From assembly GCF_000378065.1 (NCBI RefSeq), contig NZ_KB899165.1, positions 1 to 49,352 of the forward strand: DNA of 49,352 nt, in the 5' to 3' direction. The notes below the pieces were generated by a model. That model ran no database searches. It worked only from the letters and a program-made list of their open reading frames with translations, and was not told the origin of the DNA. The position numbers and the translations under genes were made by a program. This DNA is from Porphyromonas gulae DSM 15663 (lineage in GTDB: Bacteria; Bacteroidota; Bacteroidia; Bacteroidales; Porphyromonadaceae). Shown here piece after piece: positions 28,763 to 37,159 of this stretch (its first letter is position 1; each line of letters begins with the position of its first letter).

Positions 28763-28770
28763 TATCTTTG
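28763..28770 (+). promoter_or_regulatory. -7 promoter box for the selenium cluster
   Basis: TATCTTTG matches TAnnTTTG and lies about 99 bases before the ATG at 28869. Confidence 0.45.
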
Positions 28771-28868
28771 ACAGCTGTTTGGATTCGGGCAGTTCGGAGT
28801 CGGCAGTATAATGTCTCCCGTAACGAGGAATACCTCCCTTTTGCTCTTGATGAATTGCCGCATTGCGG

Positions 28869-29999
28869 ATGAATACATATTTCGATAACGCCACCACTTC
28901 TTATCCTAAGCCCGATGCCATGCGTCAGGCTTTGGCACATTTCTACGATGTGCCGGTGGGGAGTTATGGCCGTAGCCGCGACAGTGAGACTCTGCGCGTT
29001 ACTTCGGAAGTAGAAGAGTTGCGCGATGCTTTGGCCGATCTGATCGGTGTATCAGAGCCGGCTCATATCTGTTTTGCGGACAATGCTACTACAAGTATCA
29101 ATACCATCCTGCAAGGCTCCTTGCAGGCCGGCTGTAGCGTGCTGGTCAGCCCGATGGAGCACAATGCTGTGATGCGTCCGCTCCAATGTCTGGCTGATAC
29201 CGTCGGCATAAAGATTGCCCTGATGCCTTCGATGCCTGACGGACGAGTCGATACCGATCGGCTGGTCGATGCCATTCCTGCAGATACGGCTCTTGCTGTG
29301 GTCAATCTGGAGAGCAATGTCAATGGGCTGGTTCAGCCCATAGAGGAGATAGCCCGTTTGCTCACACAGGAGCGTGGCATCCCTATCTTGGCCGATGCTA
29401 CACAGTACCTCGGAGCTTCACGACTCAAAGCTGATGAACTGGGATTGGCCTACGTGGCTTTTACCGGTCACAAAGGACTTTTGGGGCCTTCGGGTACGGG
29501 CGGATTCTATATCCGTGACCCACGAAGCGTCTGCCCTCTGACCACAGGTGGCAATGGCTTGCATTCGGCTGACTGGACAGTGAGAGAGGAGATGCCTGAG
29601 CGGTTTATGGCCGGTACGGTCAATGTGCTTGGGCTTACCGCTTTGCTGGCTTCCGTTCGCCAACTTCCACCCTTTCGTATCGGTCGGGACGCGTGGAGAC
29701 AGTGTATGCAGCAGATGGAGCGGTTCCCGGGACTGCGGGTGTATGCTGCTGCCAACCCGATCGAGCAGGGCTATCTATGCTCGCTGACGCATGACCGGCT
29801 GACGCCTGCACGTATAGGCGATGCGCTGTACGAAGCATTCGGCATCGTCACTCGCACGGGGATTCACTGCGCACCATTGGCGCATCGGTCGATCGGTACC
29901 TTTGCTACCGGAACGGTACGTTTGTCGCTCTCTCCCTATCACGAAGAGGCTGATCTGGAGTATCTCCTAAATGCTTTGAGCCATGTCTTACGAAGCTGA
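28869..29999 (+). CDS. NifS-like PLP enzyme, putative cysteine desulfurase / selenocysteine lyase
   Basis: A 376-residue class V aminotransferase-fold enzyme. It starts MNTYFDNATTSYPKP, the usual opening of cysteine desulfurases. The PLP lysine is Lys202 in FTGHKGLLGP, and a candidate persulfide or selenide Cys334 lies in GIHCAPLAHR near the C-terminus, where this family carries its reactive cysteine. The DUF3343 gene overlaps its 3' end and selD follows, so I infer a role in mobilising sulfur or selenium for selenophosphate synthesis. It is not the IscS/SufS housekeeping type by context, since no iscU or suf genes are here. The ATG at 28869 is preferred over a TTG six bases earlier. Confidence 0.88.
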   Translation: MNTYFDNATTSYPKPDAMRQALAHFYDVPVGSYGRSRDSETLRVTSEVEELRDALADLIGVSEPAHICFADNATTSINTILQGSLQAGCSVLVSPMEHNAVMRPLQCLADTVGIKIALMPSMPDGRVDTDRLVDAIPADTALAVVNLESNVNGLVQPIEEIARLLTQERGIPILADATQYLGASRLKADELGLAYVAFTGHKGLLGPSGTGGFYIRDPRSVCPLTTGGNGLHSADWTVREEMPERFMAGTVNVLGLTALLASVRQLPPFRIGRDAWRQCMQQMERFPGLRVYAAANPIEQGYLCSLTHDRLTPARIGDALYEAFGIVTRTGIHCAPLAHRSIGTFATGTVRLSLSPYHEEADLEYLLNALSHVLRS

Positions 30000-30207
30000 C
30001 AGTCGTTTTTTCCTCTTCTCTACCACTCGCGATTTCATTCGGGCTATGAAGGCTGCCGAGCAAGCCGAACTGACTCATCGCGTTATCGCGGTTCCCACTC
30101 ATTTGAGTGCCGAATGTGGGATGTGTCTGCACATTTCGTCGGCTCAAGAGGAATTGCTCGAAACTATTTTGAAACGAATTTCCATTCCATATACTATAGG
30201 AATATGA
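29983..30207 (+). CDS. DUF3343 protein, putative selenium carrier
   Basis: A 74-residue protein beginning SYEADSRFFLFSTTRDFIRA and carrying a Cys pair in AECGMCLHIS. This matches the short DUF3343 family, which comparative genomics has linked to selenium metabolism and which is often found beside selD. Its start overlaps the end of the NifS-like gene by 17 bases and its stop overlaps the selD ATG (ATGA), so all three are translationally coupled. The Cys pair could carry sulfur or selenium between the two enzymes; that is inference. It is too short to support more. Confidence 0.8.
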   Translation: MSYEADSRFFLFSTTRDFIRAMKAAEQAELTHRVIAVPTHLSAECGMCLHISSAQEELLETILKRISIPYTIGI

Positions 30208-31250
30208 ACCAATCTTCCTTCGATCTGCTCTCTACGGTCGAGTACGGTGGCTGTTCGGCTAAGCTGGATCCGGCCAAACTGAGCGAACTCCTGCGCGATA
30301 TACCCTTGCCGGTGGATAGCCGTATCATGGTGGATGTGAGTACGCACGACGATGCCGGTGTGTACCGGCTCAATGACGATACCGCCCTGATCGTAACCAC
30401 GGATTTCTTCCCTCCGGTTTGCTCCGATCCCTATACCTTCGGTCGCATAGCTGCTGCCAATGCTCTCTCGGATGTGTATGCCATGGGAGGGCGACCACTG
30501 TTGGCACTCAATCTGACCATGTTCCCTTCCGAAGGGATTCCCGTAGAGGTTTTGGCCGATATTCTCCGTGGAGGACAGCAGGCGATAGACGAGAGTGGTG
30601 CTTTTACGATGGGAGGGCATACGATAGACGATCCCATACCGAAGTACGGACTGGCCGTTACGGGCACAGTGCATCCGGAGCATTTGGTCACGAATGCCGG
30701 TGTACGTGCAGGGCAATGTCTCGTCCTGACCAAACCGCTGGGGACAGGCGTAGCGATGGCGGCCCACCGTTTGGAGCTGATCGGCAGTGAAGCCTATGCA
30801 GCTGCCATCGGGCAGATGTGTCTGCTCAATAGAGCAGGGGCAGAGTTGATGCAGAAATACGGGATAAGGGGTGCCACCGATATTACAGGCTTCGGTTTGC
30901 TCGGACATGCCAAGGGGCTGGCAGAGGCTTCGGGCGTGTGCTTACATATCGACAGCCGATCGGTACCGGCTTTGCCGGAGTGCCTCAGTCTGCTGAGGGA
31001 TGGTTGCATACCCGGTGCTGCCTTCCGCAATCTTCGCTTCGTGGGGGATATGCTTCGGGCGGATTGTCCCACAGAGCACAAAATGCTTTTGGCTGATGCA
31101 CAGACATCGGGCGGATTGCTGATGGCCGTCGATGCCGATCGGGCGGAAGATCTCGTGGCGGATTTCCATCGGACAGGTCTGCATCCTTTTGCTGCCATTA
31201 TCGGTTATGCCACCGATGCGGAGGAAGCCGCAAAACTGATCGTAACTTAA
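30204..31250 (+). CDS. selD: Selenide, water dikinase (selenophosphate synthetase)
   Basis: A 348-residue PurM-like ATPase that makes selenophosphate from selenide and ATP. The N-terminal loop GGCSAK keeps Cys17 and Lys20, the positions that are catalytic in the E. coli enzyme. It is therefore the Cys, not the selenocysteine, form. Later motifs include DFFPPVCSDPYTFGRIAAANALSD and the metal-site segment ADAQTSGGLL. The start at 30204 overlaps the DUF3343 stop. The frame also runs upstream to 30114, but that would duplicate DUF3343 coding DNA. No selA, selB, tRNA-Sec or mnmH is present in this window, so whether selenophosphate is used for selenocysteine, selenouridine or another purpose is unknown. 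Confidence 0.95.
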   Translation: MNQSSFDLLSTVEYGGCSAKLDPAKLSELLRDIPLPVDSRIMVDVSTHDDAGVYRLNDDTALIVTTDFFPPVCSDPYTFGRIAAANALSDVYAMGGRPLLALNLTMFPSEGIPVEVLADILRGGQQAIDESGAFTMGGHTIDDPIPKYGLAVTGTVHPEHLVTNAGVRAGQCLVLTKPLGTGVAMAAHRLELIGSEAYAAAIGQMCLLNRAGAELMQKYGIRGATDITGFGLLGHAKGLAEASGVCLHIDSRSVPALPECLSLLRDGCIPGAAFRNLRFVGDMLRADCPTEHKMLLADAQTSGGLLMAVDADRAEDLVADFHRTGLHPFAAIIGYATDAEEAAKLIVT

Positions 31251-31268
31251 ATCATATAGAATAAAGAG

Positions 31269-33794
31269 ATGAAAAAATCATTACTCATGCTTTTGCTCTC
31301 TGCTGCGGCTCTGTCCTCCCTCGAGGCACAGACGATACAGCAGATGAAGGCCGGAGGCCCGTGGCCGGTGCGTACTGCTTTTAAGACGGATACCGTGGGG
31401 ATGAACGGCTCCAAGTATAATCCTGCCGATTTGCTACGTCAAGTTTACGATGCGACGGATCAAGATCTGCGCAACGTGTCGGCCGACAAGAACGGACGTA
31501 TCGCCGGAAGAAAAGCCGGATCCAAGGCAGAACGCTCGGAAATGTCGGTCTATACCTTTGCCCTCACGGCAGAACATTTTGCAAAGGGTGATATAGAGGT
31601 ATTCGGACAGGGACGAATGTCTCTTTGGTTGGACGACAAGCAGATAGGGATAGCTGACAGTCCGGATCCCAAGGGCGACTCGACGCTGCGTTTCTCTGCA
31701 TCCCTTTCGCTGGTTCCCGGCACACATCGTTTGCTGCTCAAGAGCCTGCTTCTCGAAGGCGATACCACTGCTACGGATGTGCGCGTAGTCCTAAAACCGA
31801 AGACCGCTCGCGATTCGTCGGCTCTCTATCCCAACTATACGGGTAAGGAGCGACTGAGCCTCAAACACATGATGAGCGGCACATTTCTATCGGGAGGGAG
31901 TCTCTCTCCAACGGGCAAGTATGTACTTACTTCTTATCGGGTAAGCAGGGACAATAAGCCTCCTGTAACCTATAATCAACTGCGCGATGCCAAAGGAAAT
32001 ATCTTGCTCAATCTGAACGAAAAAGATGCCCTTGGTTGGATGCCGCACGAAGATATGCTGATGGTGATTCGCAAGGAAGGAAATGCAAAGCGTTTGGTGG
32101 CTTTCGATCCAATGGGGAAAGGTGAACGAACCTTGGTGCCCAATCTGCCTGAATCTCAGTTCAGGATGTCGCCCGATGCGCGCTATTATCTTTTCTACAA
32201 ACAGGAGAAAGGCCCCGGAAAGGATCCCCTCTTTATCCGCCATCTGGATCCGGACGACAGACAGTCGGGCTGGCGGGATCGTTCGCAGATCTACCTGTTG
32301 AATGCCGAGAGCGGTGTGTACGGTCCGCTGACATTCGGCTATTCTACTACCTATATATATGACATTGCACCGGATAGTAAGCGTGCTCTGATCGGTACCC
32401 TCTCCACGGACTGGACGCGTCGTCCTTTCCGCTTTGCCACTATCATGGAGTACAATATGGAGACGGGCAAGGCTGATACGCTTATCACTCGCGATCCTTC
32501 CATCGATGGAATCCAGTACACCCCCGACGGCAAACATCTGATCGTAATGGGTTCGGCAGATGCTTTCGGCAATATAGGACTGAACCTGAAATCGGGACTG
32601 ACGCCCAATTCTTACGACAAGCAATTCTTCCTGTTCGATCTCTCCACGCGGAAAGCAACAGCCTTGACCAAGAATTTCGACCCCAGTGTGTCGGCCGGAA
32701 GATTCGACAGAAAAAACAACTACTATTACTTCAGGGCCGAAAACGGATCGCGCAAGCAGCTCTATCGTCTGAATCTGAAAACCCTTGAGATCAGTCGGAT
32801 TCAGACAGGAGAGGATGTAGTACAATGGTTCGGTGTAGCAGCTGATAATGGTGCTGTCTGGTACAGCGGCCAGAGTGCCAACAATGCCGACAGACTCTAT
32901 CGGCTCGATGGAGCCAAAGGAAAACTTGTATGGGATCTCTCCGCCGAGAAGCTGGCCAATATCGATTTCACACCGGCACGCGACTGGAACTATACGGCTC
33001 CGGACGGCACAGTCGTAGAGGGTTGGTACTACCTGCCTCCGCAATTCGATCCTTCCAAGAAATATCCAATGCTGGTCTATTACTATGGAGGAACCAGCCC
33101 GATCAATAGAACACTGGAGGGACACTATTCGCTGGCGATGTATGCTGCTCAAGGCTACGTAGTCTATACGCTCAATCCCAGCGGTACTACCGGCTATGGA
33201 CAGGAGTATGCAGCTCGTCACGTCAATGCTTGGGGCGATCGGACAGCCGATGAGATCATCGGGGCAACAAAAGAGTTTGTCCGCACGCACAGCTTTGTCA
33301 ATGGTAAGAAGGTCGGTTGCTTCGGAGCCAGTTATGGAGGCTTCATGACACAGTATCTTCAGACGAAGACCGATATTTTCGCGGCGGCAGTCAGCCATGC
33401 CGGTATCAGCTCCATCAGCAACTATTGGGGGAGCGGATATTGGGGAATGGGTTACAGCACCGTGGCCAGTGCCGACAGCTACCCATGGAACAATCCGGAT
33501 CTGTATGCCGGACACAGCCCCCTCTTCAGGGCAGATAAGATCCATACTCCGCTCTTGCTCCTGCACGGCTCTGTGGATACGAATGTGCCTACGGCAGAGA
33601 GTGTGAATCTGTACAATGCGCTGAAGATACTCGGACGCGAGGTAGAGTTTATCGAATTTACCGAGCAGGATCATTTCATCCTCGAACCGGAGCGACGCAT
33701 TCGCTGGACGAACAGTATCTTCGCTTGGTTTGCCCGTTGGCTGCAAGACGATCCCACCTGGTGGAACGAACTCTATCCACCCGTGAATCTCTAA
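31269..33794 (+). CDS. Secreted S9-family (prolyl oligopeptidase / DPP-type) peptidase
   Basis: An 841-residue exported serine peptidase. It has a signal peptide (residues 1-20, ending SLEA), an N-terminal beta-propeller-type region up to about residue 560, and a C-terminal alpha/beta-hydrolase domain. The catalytic triad is Ser688 in GASYGG, Asp770 in HGSVDTNVP and His802 in EQDHFI. P. gingivalis lives on peptides and has several dipeptidyl peptidases; this one is longer than PtpA or DPP4 as I recall them. The gene starts 18 bp after selD on the same strand and could be cotranscribed, which is unusual. Its exact specificity cannot be read from the sequence. Confidence 0.9.
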   Translation: MKKSLLMLLLSAAALSSLEAQTIQQMKAGGPWPVRTAFKTDTVGMNGSKYNPADLLRQVYDATDQDLRNVSADKNGRIAGRKAGSKAERSEMSVYTFALTAEHFAKGDIEVFGQGRMSLWLDDKQIGIADSPDPKGDSTLRFSASLSLVPGTHRLLLKSLLLEGDTTATDVRVVLKPKTARDSSALYPNYTGKERLSLKHMMSGTFLSGGSLSPTGKYVLTSYRVSRDNKPPVTYNQLRDAKGNILLNLNEKDALGWMPHEDMLMVIRKEGNAKRLVAFDPMGKGERTLVPNLPESQFRMSPDARYYLFYKQEKGPGKDPLFIRHLDPDDRQSGWRDRSQIYLLNAESGVYGPLTFGYSTTYIYDIAPDSKRALIGTLSTDWTRRPFRFATIMEYNMETGKADTLITRDPSIDGIQYTPDGKHLIVMGSADAFGNIGLNLKSGLTPNSYDKQFFLFDLSTRKATALTKNFDPSVSAGRFDRKNNYYYFRAENGSRKQLYRLNLKTLEISRIQTGEDVVQWFGVAADNGAVWYSGQSANNADRLYRLDGAKGKLVWDLSAEKLANIDFTPARDWNYTAPDGTVVEGWYYLPPQFDPSKKYPMLVYYYGGTSPINRTLEGHYSLAMYAAQGYVVYTLNPSGTTGYGQEYAARHVNAWGDRTADEIIGATKEFVRTHSFVNGKKVGCFGASYGGFMTQYLQTKTDIFAAAVSHAGISSISNYWGSGYWGMGYSTVASADSYPWNNPDLYAGHSPLFRADKIHTPLLLLHGSVDTNVPTAESVNLYNALKILGREVEFIEFTEQDHFILEPERRIRWTNSIFAWFARWLQDDPTWWNELYPPVNL

Positions 33795-33824
33795 GGCGAA
33801 AGCACTGTATCGCCTGATAACGAC

Positions 33825-33882
33825 CGAATAGAACAGGGGCTGTGCTGAGGATAAAACCTCGACACAGCCCCTGCACTATTCG
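33825..33882. terminator. Bidirectional terminator between the S9 peptidase and aldolase genes
   Basis: CAGGGGCTGTG (33834-33844) pairs with CACAGCCCCTG (33863-33873), with an inner CTGAGG/CCTC extension and outer CGAATA/TATTCG arms. It lies between convergent genes. A T run is lacking, so termination may rely on the stable stem. Confidence 0.65.
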
Positions 33883-33936
33883 GGAAAATCCGAAAGAAGC
33901 CTTTACACTTCTACGGCTTTCCTCTTTCCAAGCTTT

Positions 33937-34818
33937 TTACTTGATGGAAGCCTGATAAACGTCTTCGATGGATGCTTCCAATGTAGCGTTGAACTCGGCA
34001 TCGGTCTGCTGGGCAGAGAGACCCTCGACCAAAGCACGAGAGAACGAAGCGATAACGCCATGGTTGCGGCTGAGCAATTCGTTGGCTTGCTCACGGGAAT
34101 AACCACCGGAAAGGGCTACTACACGCAGCATCATCGGGTGTTCGATGATTTCCTTGTAGAAGTTGTCCACTGTCGGGATCGTAATCTTGAGCATCACAGG
34201 CTCCGTCATCTTGTCGAGCTGTGCCAGCAGTTCTCGTTTGAGGATCTCTTCGGCCTTAGCCTTTTCGGGGCAATGGATGTCTACCTCCGGTTCGAGGATA
34301 GGCACTAAGCCATGAGAAAGAATCTCTTTTCCCCATTGGAATTGCTGTTCTACGATGTCGCGAATACCCTGCTCGTTGGCTTGCTTGATCACGCTACGCA
34401 TCTTGGTGCCGAAAACGTGGTATCCGACAGCTTCGTCACAGAGCTTGCCGAGTTCGGGGAATGGCTTCATCAGCTGTACGCCGTTGGCTTCGTCCTGAAG
34501 GCCTTTGTCCACTTTGAGGAAGGGGACGATGTGTCTTTTCTCCCAAAGGAAGTCTGCCGTAGGCACTCCTTCGATCTTCCCGCGCATGGTACGTTCGAAG
34601 AGAATTACACCGATGATCTTGCCCGTGGCGAAAGCCGGAGAAGTAATCATGCGAGTACGCATTTGGTGAATGAGGTCGAACATCTCCTCTTCGGACTGAT
34701 ATGCATCGGGTTGGATACCGTATGCCTTCAGTGCTTTAGGGGTAGAACCACCACTCTGATCCAATGCTCCTACAAAGCCGGGAGCCTGACGCATCTGCTG
34801 CAATTGTTCTTTGTTCAT
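33937..34818 (-). CDS. fbaB: Class I fructose-1,6-bisphosphate aldolase
   Basis: A 293-residue enzyme splitting fructose-1,6-bisphosphate into dihydroxyacetone phosphate and glyceraldehyde 3-phosphate. It begins [21 protein letters not shown], then [23 protein letters not shown] and MLKITIP. The lysine in MLKITIP is the likely Schiff-base residue, so this is the metal-independent class I type. The symbol fbaB is used by homology to the prokaryotic class I enzyme. The gene stands alone, with a -7 box at 34875-34882 and a shared terminator downstream. Confidence 0.93.
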   Translation of the reverse strand: MNKEQLQQMRQAPGFVGALDQSGGSTPKALKAYGIQPDAYQSEEEMFDLIHQMRTRMITSPAFATGKIIGVILFERTMRGKIEGVPTADFLWEKRHIVPFLKVDKGLQDEANGVQLMKPFPELGKLCDEAVGYHVFGTKMRSVIKQANEQGIRDIVEQQFQWGKEILSHGLVPILEPEVDIHCPEKAKAEEILKRELLAQLDKMTEPVMLKITIPTVDNFYKEIIEHPMMLRVVALSGGYSREQANELLSRNHGVIASFSRALVEGLSAQQTDAEFNATLEASIEDVYQASIK

Positions 34819-34874
34819 TGCTTGTTTATTTTAATAAGATTAGCGAAATAGCTTGTGGTTTTTCTTGTTTTCCT

Positions 34875-34882
34875 CAAAGGTA
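34875..34882 (-). promoter_or_regulatory. -7 promoter box for the aldolase gene
   Basis: On the minus strand this reads TACCTTTG, a TAnnTTTG match. Transcription would start near 34868, giving a leader of about 50 bases. The -33 TTTG is not apparent. Confidence 0.5.
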
Positions 34883-35152
34883 GAGATTATTTGTGAGAGG
34901 GGACGGTTCGCACATGAATAATTGATTCGGAGGAAGGGATCTTGAGGGCTAAAGGTCTGAGGAAAATCAGCCCTCTCGAATATCTACTCATGATTGCTGC
35001 TTCGGAGAGGTCTCTTAGCAAGGATAAATGCTTGAAAGGCTGATACTGACAAATGCGATGATCTCACTGATTGAGAACTCGCATTGAAGGATCGGATACA
35101 CGATATCCCGTACCCGATCAGTTTGCGTGCCAAAATTTTTGCGCTTGTGGTC

Positions 35153-35300
35153 GCTGAAAACATGGCGCGAAAACTTTTTGCTTTTGGCGTGGGAAGTGAA
35201 AAATTTACACGCCACAACGAAAAAATTCCGGTGCCACTTTTGGGAAAAACACAGACCGCAATTTTAGCGTTTTGGGTTCGTGTTTTCGAATGAGTGAGTT
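35153..35300. repeat. Dispersed intergenic hairpin repeat, copy 2
   Basis: It shares with copies 1 and 3 the order GGCGCGA...AAGTGAAAAATTTACACGCCACAACGAAAAAA...GCCACTTT, spread over 35153-35245. With copy 3 it also shares an ACCGCAAT...CGTGTT...CGAA tail at about 35252-35290. The inner arms GGCGTG (35187-35192) and CACGCC (35208-35213) can pair. Confidence 0.75.
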
Positions 35301-35336
35301 ACGGGTATTGCTCCAAAGGGGTGATGGCGAATCATT

Positions 35337-35354
35337 GACACGACGTGTCGTGTC
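35337..35354. promoter_or_regulatory. 18-bp perfect palindrome, possible operator
   Basis: The 8-bp arms GACACGAC and GTCGTGTC surround a 2-bp spacer. It lies 37 bases after repeat copy 2 and 519 bp upstream of the aldolase start. A function is not implied by position. Confidence 0.35.
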
Positions 35355-35415
35355 CGTCCTGTCCGAGCGTGTGATTTATGAAGGTCTATAAAGGGGTGAC
35401 ACTGTAAGACGGCAA

Positions 35416-35452
35416 TCGGCTGTGTGCGGCGATTTTTTCCGTACACAGCCGA
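35416..35452. other. Hairpin 3' of the lipoprotein gene, weak terminator
   Basis: CGGCTGTGT on the left arm pairs with ACACAGCCG on the right (35417-35425 with 35443-35451). There is no T run on the minus strand. It ends 19 bases after the stop of the 35471-36502 gene. Confidence 0.5.
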
Positions 35453-35470
35453 CTGCGGATAGATCCCGAT

Positions 35471-36502
35471 CTACAGATAAACGTGCAAACCGATAGTGAA
35501 GTCGAACCGATTGGCTCCCATCTTTTCTTTTGGTTTGGGTGCTGATATGTTCGTCGTCTTTATGTTATCCGGATGGAAAACGCCACCGACCATCATGATC
35601 TCTCCCCCGATGCCTAAATGTTTGTTCAGCTTGTATCCTATGTTGAGTGCCGTATTTGCTCCGACTGTGCTGCCGGAGATGTATCCTTCCCTCTTCGGAT
35701 CGGAAATATCGGTCAGTGTTTGTTTGAAGCCCAAATAACCTAAGCCGAAACTCATCCCAAGCAACCACCGCTCCGAAAGAGCAGTACTCATGCTGAATAA
35801 GGGAGCGATATAGTCCAATCGATTGGCGAATCCGATACCCTGGTATTCGATTTTCTTAGTGATGTCGGCTTCATATCGAGAGGCGATCAGACCGAATCCG
35901 TAGAGGTTCCCTTTCGGGTGACATTTATATTGGAGTACGAACGAAAGTCCGTTGCTTAGCTTTTTCTCCAGCTGCTGCTCCGAATAAGACAGCCCTTTTG
36001 TCCGATTCGTGATGGTAGAGGGGCCGAAATGGAATGAAAGGTCGTGTACGGGTGCCTTGATCCGAGAGCCGATTTTCCCCCTTTGACCCGAATCGTACAG
36101 GAGCGAGTCGGGATAACCTTCTCCCTCGTTCCTCACGACAGAATCTGACAGGAGCATCAGTCCGCCTATCTGATGCATGGAGCTGCCGAAGATAGAGGGT
36201 CGTTGGTGATTGATCACGTACAGGATATTGGCACCGCTTTTTCTGGTTTCTTCGCGAGCAATCTGCACGGCCTCCGAGTAGGAGAGACTCCGGGATAGGC
36301 CGGATTCGGCGATCCTTACTTTCCCTACCAGCTCAGCCTCCGAAGGGGGACGCTTACCGTTTTCGAGTTCGTAGACCGCAATAGGTGTTCCCTCGGGCAA
36401 AGGAGGGTACTGTTTGTTCAGCTCGGTGATGATCCGAGGCGCGCAAGAATGCAAGGAAATTAAGAGTACGATGACCGCACTCAGAGAGAATAACTTTTTC
36501 AT
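35471..36502 (-). CDS. Lipoprotein with small stress-type domain and probable outer-membrane barrel
   Basis: A 343-residue protein. The signal peptide ends with lipobox-like HSC, giving a lipid-modified Cys20. Residues about 30-115 match a short lipoprotein domain common in Bacteroidota, with the pattern LVGKVRIAESGLSRSL, SYSEAVQIAREET and GANILYVINHQRPSIFGSS. Residues about 145-343 have the alternating strand pattern and aromatic ending (GLHVYL) of an outer-membrane barrel, with GEIMMVGGVFHP and RFDFTIG. I do not know this as a characterised fusion. A -7 box lies at 36530-36537. Function unknown. Confidence 0.8.
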   Translation of the reverse strand: MKKLFSLSAVIVLLISLHSCAPRIITELNKQYPPLPEGTPIAVYELENGKRPPSEAELVGKVRIAESGLSRSLSYSEAVQIAREETRKSGANILYVINHQRPSIFGSSMHQIGGLMLLSDSVVRNEGEGYPDSLLYDSGQRGKIGSRIKAPVHDLSFHFGPSTITNRTKGLSYSEQQLEKKLSNGLSFVLQYKCHPKGNLYGFGLIASRYEADITKKIEYQGIGFANRLDYIAPLFSMSTALSERWLLGMSFGLGYLGFKQTLTDISDPKREGYISGSTVGANTALNIGYKLNKHLGIGGEIMMVGGVFHPDNIKTTNISAPKPKEKMGANRFDFTIGLHVYL

Positions 36503-36529
36503 AAGCTGTATTTTTGTTCAAAGAGTGCA

Positions 36530-36537
36530 CAAAAGTA
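36530..36537 (-). promoter_or_regulatory. -7 promoter box for the lipoprotein gene
   Basis: On the minus strand this reads TACTTTTG, giving a transcript start near 36523 and a leader of about 20 bases. Confidence 0.55.
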
Positions 36538-36702
36538 AATAGAATCTCGGCTTTCTTGGCTTGTTTTTGGGCCCAAAAATGCAAAGAAGGGCGAGTTCAC
36601 CTTTCCTTGAATGCTTGGCCCAATGTAGATCCGTACGTCCAACGGCATCGTTATAACGAGAGCGAAGGGAACAGATTCGTGCTGTGGTATAGGGAATTAT
36701 AT

Positions 36703-36710
36703 TATCTTTG
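36703..36710 (+). promoter_or_regulatory. -7 promoter box for rpsO
   Basis: TATCTTTG matches the consensus; transcription would start near 36717, leaving a leader of about 58 bases to the ATG. Confidence 0.5.
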
Positions 36711-36774
36711 CGGCCAGATCTACGACCGTAGTAGCGGAAGTAGTTATTGTTTAACACGTTAAAAACGGAAGAAA

Positions 36775-37044
36775 ATGTATTTGGATTCAGCTAAAAAAGC
36801 AGAACTCTTCGAGAAGTATGGCAAGTCAGTGAAGGACACGGGTAGCCCCGAAAGTCAAATCGCTTTGTTCACATTTCGCATCGCGCATTTGACTGAGCAC
36901 TTGCGTCAGAACAAGAAAGACTTTGCCACGGAACGTTCTTTGAAGATGCTGGTAGGTAAGCGTCGTCGTATGCTCGACTACTTGATCAAGGTAGACATCG
37001 AGCGTTACCGTGCCATCATCAAGGAACTCGGTATCCGTCGCTAA
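36775..37044 (+). CDS. rpsO: 30S ribosomal protein S15
   Basis: An 89-residue protein with the S15 core: [16 protein letters not shown], then [12 protein letters not shown] and KRRRMLDYL, ending IKELGIRR. It binds 16S rRNA in the central domain. The gene is monocistronic, with a -7 box at 36703-36710 and a strong terminator at 37096-37143. In E. coli rpsO is autoregulated; here nothing in the leader is clear enough to claim it. Confidence 0.97.
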   Translation: MYLDSAKKAELFEKYGKSVKDTGSPESQIALFTFRIAHLTEHLRQNKKDFATERSLKMLVGKRRRMLDYLIKVDIERYRAIIKELGIRR

Positions 37045-37095
37045 TTCTCGCAGAGTGCCTCAAAGAGCATTTGCCTGAATAAAAAAGTTGTCTAC

Positions 37096-37143
37096 GGGCT
37101 GTGTCGAATAAGGGTAAAACCTTAGGACACAGCCTTTCTTTTT
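37096..37143 (+). terminator. Rho-independent terminator after rpsO
   Basis: GGCTGTGTC (37097-37105) pairs with GACACAGCC (37126-37134), followed by a T-rich run to 37143. The loop GGGTAAAACCTTA resembles that of the hairpin at 33834-33873. Confidence 0.85.
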
Positions 37144-37145
37144 GG

Positions 37146-37153
37146 TAGATTTG
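37146..37153 (+). promoter_or_regulatory. Possible -7 promoter box abutting the zinc-type lipoprotein gene
   Basis: TAGATTTG matches TAnnTTTG and ends six bases before the ATG at 37160, so the transcript would have almost no leader. It may be a true leaderless promoter or a coincidence. Confidence 0.4.
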
Positions 37154-37159
37154 CAATCT

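Larger units (their letters stand above)
34819..35470. other. Intergenic region with repeat copy 2 and a palindrome
   Basis: About 650 bp without a convincing gene. It holds the aldolase promoter box (34875-34882), the dispersed hairpin repeat (35153-35300), an 18-bp palindrome (35337-35354) and the hairpin downstream of the lipoprotein gene (35416-35452). Short open frames here overlap the repeat and look like chance. Confidence 0.6.

Noticed and set aside
31887-33746. 619-codon open frame on the minus strand
   Set aside because: It is antisense to the S9 peptidase gene, whose triad is intact; the translation has no recognisable domain.
35153-35300. Small coding genes within repeat copy 2
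   Set aside because: The frames there lie within the dispersed repeat and are not preserved in copies 1 and 3.
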